Shown here one piece after another: positions 60,109-64,000 of a DNA stretch of 64,000 nt. The first letter of the stretch is position 1; every line of letters starts with the position of its first letter. The notes under the pieces are model-generated. The model did no database searches. It was given only the letters and a program-made list of their open reading frames with translations, and was not told the origin of the DNA. The stretch covers positions 473,505 through 537,504 of the forward strand of contig WKKR01000003.1 of assembly GCA_009684525.1 (NCBI GenBank), in the 5' to 3' direction. The position numbers and the translations under genes were made by a program. This DNA comes from Geobacter sp. (lineage in GTDB: Bacteria; Desulfobacterota; Desulfuromonadia; Geobacterales; DSM-12255).

Positions 60109-61695
60109 TTATTCGCAGAGGTCGACTTTGATATCCCAGTTCTTGATTTTCATGGTGCCGTTCTGTGCCAGGTTGAGCTGCATCTTGAAGGCGCGGTCGA
60201 ACAGCTGCGGCTCGTGGCCGATACCCTTGGCGATGGTCTCTTTCTTGGCCATTTCGAAGTAGTCGGTAAGGATCGGCTTGTATTCCGGGTGTGCGCACTT
60301 CTCGATGATCTTCTTGGCGCGGTCGCGCGGGCAGAGACCGCGGAGGTCGGCAAGGCCCTGCTCGGTAACCAGAACGTCGAGGTCATGCTCGGTGTGGTCG
60401 ATGTGCGGTGCCTTCGGCACGACGCAGGTGATCCCGTTAGGGTCGGTCTTTGACGGACGGGTCGACGGGGAGTGCATGATCTTGATGTAACCGTTACGCA
60501 GGTAGTCGCCAGAGCCGCCGAGGCCGTTGATCATCCTGGTGCCGCCGACCAGCGTGGAGTTGGCGTGGGCATAGATGTCGAACTCGACCGGGGTGTTCAT
60601 GGCGATACACCCGAGTCGACGGATCGGCTCAGGGGCGTTGGCGATGGAGAGCGGACGCAGAGTGATCTTGCTGAAATATTTTTCCCAGTTGTCGAAGAAG
60701 CGGGGGAAACCTGGGGTCTCGGAGAGGGACAGCGAGCAGGAGGAGGCGCAGAGCAGGTTGCCGCCGTCGAAGAAGTCGAGCATGGTGTCCTGGAGAACCT
60801 CGGTGTAGACCGACAGGTTGCGGAACGGACCCTTGGCCAGGCCGCCGATAACGGCGTTGGCGATGGAGCCGACGCCCGACTGCAGCGGCAGCAGGTTTTC
60901 AGGGAGACGCCCCATTTTGATTTCGTGCTGGAAGAACTCCATAATGTGGCCGGCAATGGCGTCGGAGGTGTCGTCCATCTCGGAGAAGGCACGCCCTTTG
61001 TCGCGGAGTTTTGACTCGACGATGGCAACGATTTTGTCCGGATCACACGGCACATAGGGGGTGCCGATGCGGCTGTCGGCTGCGGTGATCAGGAACGGAG
61101 CGCGGTGGGGCGGCTTCTGCTGCATATGGATGTCGTGCATCCCTTCGAAGGAGGGCTGTCCGGTGTTCACTTCGATGATGATCTTGTCGCACAGGGCGAT
61201 TGCTTCGGCAACGATGCCGCAGGAGGTGGTCAGCGCCAGGCCGCAGTCTTCGGTGATGGCGGAGACTTCGATGATGCCGATGTCGTAACGGCCGTTCTCA
61301 GTATAGAAACCGTAGCTGATGTCCTGGGCGAAGTGACCGAGATGCTTGTCGCCCATCCGGATGCGTCCGGCGTTGATTCCCGCGGCGATGTTCTTGCCGG
61401 TCTGGTACGGCCAGCGGCGGTCGATCATGTCCAGTGTTGCCCAGCGGTCTTCGGTCTCAGCACCGACGGAGGCGCCGATGAAGAGGTTGAACTTCATCTT
61501 GCCCTGCAGGTTGTTTGCCTCGACATGATTAGCCAGGGCGATGGGAACCATTTTGGGATAGCCGGCCGGGGTGAAACCCGACCAGAGCAGGTTCTGCCCG
61601 GCCGAGAAGAACTTGATGGTGTCTTCAGCCTTACATACCTTGCTCAACAGGGACTTGCGACGGACGCGGCTTTCCAGTGTTCCGAATTCAGACAT
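60109..61695 (-). CDS. Acetyl-CoA hydrolase/transferase family protein, probable succinyl:acetate CoA-transferase
   Basis: 528 residues. Family motifs: SGFTPAGYPKMVPIALANHV, FIGASVGAETEDRWA, NLSVYTEVLQDTMLDFFDGG with the likely catalytic Glu, GTRMINGLGGSGDYLRNGYI and VTEQGLADLRGLCPRDRAKK. In Geobacter such an enzyme activates acetate with succinyl-CoA, replacing succinyl-CoA synthetase in the TCA cycle. The acetate permease end 2 kb away fits. Own promoter and terminator. Confidence 0.92.
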   Translation of the reverse strand: MSEFGTLESRVRRKSLLSKVCKAEDTIKFFSAGQNLLWSGFTPAGYPKMVPIALANHVEANNLQGKMKFNLFIGASVGAETEDRWATLDMIDRRWPYQTGKNIAAGINAGRIRMGDKHLGHFAQDISYGFYTENGRYDIGIIEVSAITEDCGLALTTSCGIVAEAIALCDKIIIEVNTGQPSFEGMHDIHMQQKPPHRAPFLITAADSRIGTPYVPCDPDKIVAIVESKLRDKGRAFSEMDDTSDAIAGHIMEFFQHEIKMGRLPENLLPLQSGVGSIANAVIGGLAKGPFRNLSVYTEVLQDTMLDFFDGGNLLCASSCSLSLSETPGFPRFFDNWEKYFSKITLRPLSIANAPEPIRRLGCIAMNTPVEFDIYAHANSTLVGGTRMINGLGGSGDYLRNGYIKIMHSPSTRPSKTDPNGITCVVPKAPHIDHTEHDLDVLVTEQGLADLRGLCPRDRAKKIIEKCAHPEYKPILTDYFEMAKKETIAKGIGHEPQLFDRAFKMQLNLAQNGTMKIKNWDIKVDLCE

Positions 61696-61804
61696 CTTCT
61701 ACCTCCTGTTTTGTTGTGGTGTTTACAGCCAAGATCTTATGATCTTTGCTTTCACTGTCTCAACGACCTGTAGGCGGGCGTTCAGGTCGGAGTAAATTGT
61801 ATTT

Positions 61805-61857
61805 TGTATACAGGAAAAGTAGAACCGGATTTTACGCAAGCACAGGAGGCAAGTCAA
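61805..61857 (-). promoter_or_regulatory. Promoter of the CoA-transferase gene with a downstream palindrome
   Basis: TTGACT (61852-61857), 17-base spacer, TAAAAT (61829-61834) on the minus strand. TGTATACA (61805-61812), a palindrome like those bound by GntR-family repressors, lies 10-17 bases after the predicted start. The leader to the ATG is about 125 bases. Confidence 0.6.
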
Positions 61858-61900
61858 GATAAAAAAAGACTAAGAGTTGATACCCGGATGTGTCGAGTTT

Positions 61901-62629
61901 TCAGGCAAGGGGCCATCTGCGGACGAGGAGGGTTTTCATCTCGCGACAGGCGGCGAGCGCCCCGCGATAGCCGCCCGGCACGGCTATGTCGACGAGTTGC
62001 CAGCGGCCTGTTTCTTCAGGTGCGAGACGTTGGGCTGCCAGGGAGGGTGGCACACCGGGAAGGAGGGTTACGTCGAAGGCGTTGAGCGGGGTGGCAAGAC
62101 CGGTCCCGATCGCTTTCAGGTAGGCTTCCTTGCGGGTCCAGCAGGCGTAAAAGGCATCCTCCTGCAGCTGCTCCGGCAGGTTGCGCAACTCTGCCGTTTC
62201 CCGGGCCGAAAAGAAGCGTTCGGCGAGTTTGAGCAGGGGGCGGCCGCGCCGGAGCTGTTCGATGTCGATACCGATCGCCTTATGCATGGTTACGGCAACA
62301 AGGGCGTACTCCCCGCTGTGGGAGAGGTTGAACTGGAGGAGGGTCTGCGGTGGATGACTCAGTAGCGGTTTGCCGTGCTGGCCATAACGGAATGCTATTT
62401 CTGTCGGTGCGCAGGAAAGGTATGAGGCGAGGATCTCACGTAACTGGCCGCGTGCGGCGATGAAGCGATCGCTGACCTTTTGGATGACGAAGCGGGAACA
62501 GCGGGACTGCTCGTCAGGGGAAAGGTTCTCTCGCAGAGCGGTGATGCGGTCGGCAGCAAGGTCGAGCGAAACGAGCCAGACATGCGCCGAATCATTCCCC
62601 GTCAGCTGGCATTGCGGTCCGTTGCTCAT
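61901..62629 (-). CDS. 4'-phosphopantetheinyl transferase (Sfp type)
   Basis: 242 residues. Attaches the phosphopantetheine arm of CoA to carrier proteins. Motifs: QFNLSHSGEYALVAV, GIDIEQLRRGRP and FYACWTRKEAYLKAIGTGL, holding the Mg and CoA ligands. The length fits the Sfp rather than the AcpS class, so carriers of polyketide or peptide synthases or a second ACP are expected, none of which are in the window. ATG 62629 shares ATGA with the upstream gene. Confidence 0.92.
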   Translation of the reverse strand: MSNGPQCQLTGNDSAHVWLVSLDLAADRITALRENLSPDEQSRCSRFVIQKVSDRFIAARGQLREILASYLSCAPTEIAFRYGQHGKPLLSHPPQTLLQFNLSHSGEYALVAVTMHKAIGIDIEQLRRGRPLLKLAERFFSARETAELRNLPEQLQEDAFYACWTRKEAYLKAIGTGLATPLNAFDVTLLPGVPPSLAAQRLAPEETGRWQLVDIAVPGGYRGALAACREMKTLLVRRWPLA

Positions 62630-63609
62630 GGAGCTGCTGGCTGTGCTGCTGCCTGGCGAGGAGATGCCGATTGCGTGGTTTCGGGGAGTGCAGGAGCAGG
62701 AGCGAGGGCAGTCTGAACAGCTCTGGTCTCCAGGTCCTTGAGGAGATCGTCGTAAGCTGAAAGCGCCTTGATGCGGGGTGCGTCTTTTCTGACCGTATCG
62801 TCGAACGATTTCAGGCGATTGTTGAAGTTTCCCGCCTTGGACCTGAGATTGGCAATACTTTCGGCAAGATATCCCTTCTCCTTCTTCTCCGCATCGCCCC
62901 TCTTTATCATGGATTTCGCCTTGGCCCAGTATTCGTCGCTACTGCCGACGTAGTGCTGGAGGCTTTCCAGAAACGAGAGCGAGGAGCTGGAGAGTTCGGC
63001 CGTGGTGGTCAGCTTTGTCTGGACATCGTTCATTTCTTTCAATAACTGATTATCCGCAAACCGGGCCAGTTCCACCAGTTCCTTCTCCGCTGCGGGGGAT
63101 TTCTCCAAGGCATCTGCCCTGACAATGAACTGCTGGGAGGTGATCAGGTAGCGGTTGACAGCCACGGATGCGGTGTTCAACGACAGGGTTGCCTGGGAGA
63201 TGAATTTGGTAAACATGCCTGCCTGCCCCGCGTAGGGGATGGGAAGGACCCGTGCGAAATTGGCCGCCACCGATCCCGCCTCCAGATATTTGGCATACCC
63301 TGAAACATTGCCGGTCATCCACCTGACGTATCCTTCAAAGTCGGTCATGGCCTGGCGCTGAACCCGGATATCCGCCGAGATCTCCTTGATCCGCGTTGTC
63401 ATGCGTTGCAGTAACTCATCCCTGGAGATGGCCGGCGGCAGGATGAGCCGTTCCTTGAGGATGGCGTTTTCCCTGGCCAGAGCAGTAAGTGTGTCGTCCT
63501 TTTGCCGGAGCTGGTCCTGGCAGGATGGTTGTCCGGGTTCGTCGGCCCGCACGGTGGAGGCGGCAAGGGTTATGGCGATTGCGAGGGAGGTAGCGAGGCA
63601 GCGGTACAT
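62626..63609 (-). CDS. Exported coiled-coil protein of unknown function
   Basis: 327 residues. Signal peptide ending at TVRA; mature protein begins DEPGQPSCQDQLRQKDD. Long helical stretches at about 35-100 and 180-290, a small hydrophobic segment near 118-150, and an Ala/Pro-rich tail (APAPALPETTQ). No recognised domain. Translationally coupled to the phosphopantetheinyl transferase downstream, which may be coincidental. Confidence 0.7.
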   Translation of the reverse strand: MYRCLATSLAIAITLAASTVRADEPGQPSCQDQLRQKDDTLTALARENAILKERLILPPAISRDELLQRMTTRIKEISADIRVQRQAMTDFEGYVRWMTGNVSGYAKYLEAGSVAANFARVLPIPYAGQAGMFTKFISQATLSLNTASVAVNRYLITSQQFIVRADALEKSPAAEKELVELARFADNQLLKEMNDVQTKLTTTAELSSSSLSFLESLQHYVGSSDEYWAKAKSMIKRGDAEKKEKGYLAESIANLRSKAGNFNNRLKSFDDTVRKDAPRIKALSAYDDLLKDLETRAVQTALAPAPALPETTQSASPRQAAAQPAAP

Positions 63610-63746
63610 GGTCTGCTCCTGACATAGGGGATCAGCCGGAGTATAGAGGATTCTTTCCTTGATCTCAAGGGTGCTTCGTCATGTGCAGGGAATCGGGGCG
63701 GTCAGTCGGGGGGAGTGCGTTTCCGGCGCTGCTCTGTCTGGCAAAG

Positions 63747-63775
63747 AAAACGGCCTGCGAAATCTCGCAGGCCGT
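63747..63775 (-). terminator. Intrinsic terminator of the acetate permease gene
   Basis: ACGGCCTGCGA (63750-63760) and TCGCAGGCCGT (63765-63775) are perfectly complementary over 11 bp, followed on the minus strand by TTTTC. It lies 35 bases after the permease stop codon. Confidence 0.88.
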
Positions 63776-63809
63776 ATGGTTACCATTGCATAACAGCCAC
63801 TCAGTGCTG

Positions 63810-64000
63810 TCAGTGGTCGATGGCCTTGGCCATGCCGATGCCGGTGTTCTGGCGGACGTAGATCTCGTCGAACATCTCTTCGGACTTGCGGCTCGGGAAG
63901 GCCAGGCAGGCGATGATGGCTGCCAGGAAGCCGATCGGGATCGAGAGGATGCCCGGGTTCTTCAGCGGGAAGAGCGGTGCATCCAGACCCAGCATGGACT
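63810..64000 (-). CDS. actP: Cation/acetate symporter ActP, C-terminal end (runs off the right edge)
   Basis: Last 62 residues of a sodium:solute symporter. LGLDAPLFPLKNPGILSIPI with a final membrane helix (GFLAAIIACLAF) and a cytoplasmic tail SRKSEEMFDEIYVRQNTGIG is the typical ActP ending in Geobacter-type bacteria. Takes up acetate, the substrate that the CoA-transferase upstream would activate. The start and transport core are outside the window. Confidence 0.82.
   Translation of the reverse strand, partial: SMLGLDAPLFPLKNPGILSIPIGFLAAIIACLAFPSRKSEEMFDEIYVRQNTGIGMAKAIDH

Overview
The window is a 64 kb stretch of a GC-rich (roughly 60%) bacterial chromosome. It is tightly packed, with many 4-base ATGA stop/start overlaps inside operons. 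The gene content points to the Geobacter lineage (Desulfuromonadota): an acetate permease end next to a succinyl:acetate-type CoA-transferase, an Mvh-like cytoplasmic NiFe hydrogenase operon, DUF116, DUF362-ferredoxin, response regulator-PilZ and MshEN-receiver proteins, and a type I-beta DAHP synthase. This is inference from gene families; there is no rRNA in the window to confirm it, and I saw no tRNA or CRISPR array.

Layout, left to right. 1-6.5 kb holds the start of typA, a small TIGR02757-led operon, a flavin-fold protein, a double hotdog thioesterase and a SulP transporter. 6.5-11.1 kb is an accessory island with visibly lower GC: a RelE/Xre toxin-antitoxin pair, then four minus-strand genes of unknown or defence-like function. 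Three sites lying between these four genes have the architecture of integron attC sites, so I read this as an integron cassette array without a visible integrase (a CALIN). Its upstream side carries six copies of a 14-bp motif. 11.3-16.1 kb is a housekeeping operon (dtd, dienelactone hydrolase, macro domain, U32 peptidase/RlhA-like). 16.2-20.2 kb is a molybdenum hydroxylase operon (2Fe-2S subunit, Tat-exported Mo subunit, XdhC, MobA/MocA-like). 20.2-24.8 kb has aroF with an attenuator-like leader, then def-fmt-DUF116-deacetylase.

24.9-33.7 kb is a TetR-controlled RND efflux operon (adaptor, inner-membrane pump, TolC). It is interrupted by a small DMT-type membrane protein, a genomic repeat and a fused pabBC gene. 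34.6-40.5 kb has a WYL regulator and a four-gene operon of three paralogous phosphate-type binding proteins plus a chemoreceptor. 40.7-46.3 kb has a MidA-like methyltransferase, a HAD-rubrerythrin fusion, an aspartase-like lyase, a second copy of the repeat (inverted), a NifU-like scaffold and a cardiolipin synthase. 46.4-54.0 kb has signalling proteins, a MacAB-like exporter, DUF362-ferredoxin, a thiamine-binding protein, a response regulator-PilZ protein and XerC. 54.0-60.0 kb is the hydrogenase operon led by a type II NADH dehydrogenase. 60.1-64 kb has the CoA-transferase, a phosphopantetheinyl transferase with a periplasmic coiled-coil partner, and the end of the acetate permease.

The strongest unexplained signals are as follows. 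(1) A roughly 180-nt structured RNA lies ahead of macA. It starts at a promoter whose -10 overlaps a Fur-box core, and it ends in an intrinsic terminator that competes with a 9-bp outer helix. (2) The attC cassette array and its six-copy motif. (3) The aroF leader with a terminator/alternative stem pair. (4) A roughly 170-190 bp repeat whose end supplies the stop codon of the gene before it, in both copies. Start sites, promoters and RNA folds were read by eye; none was computed.
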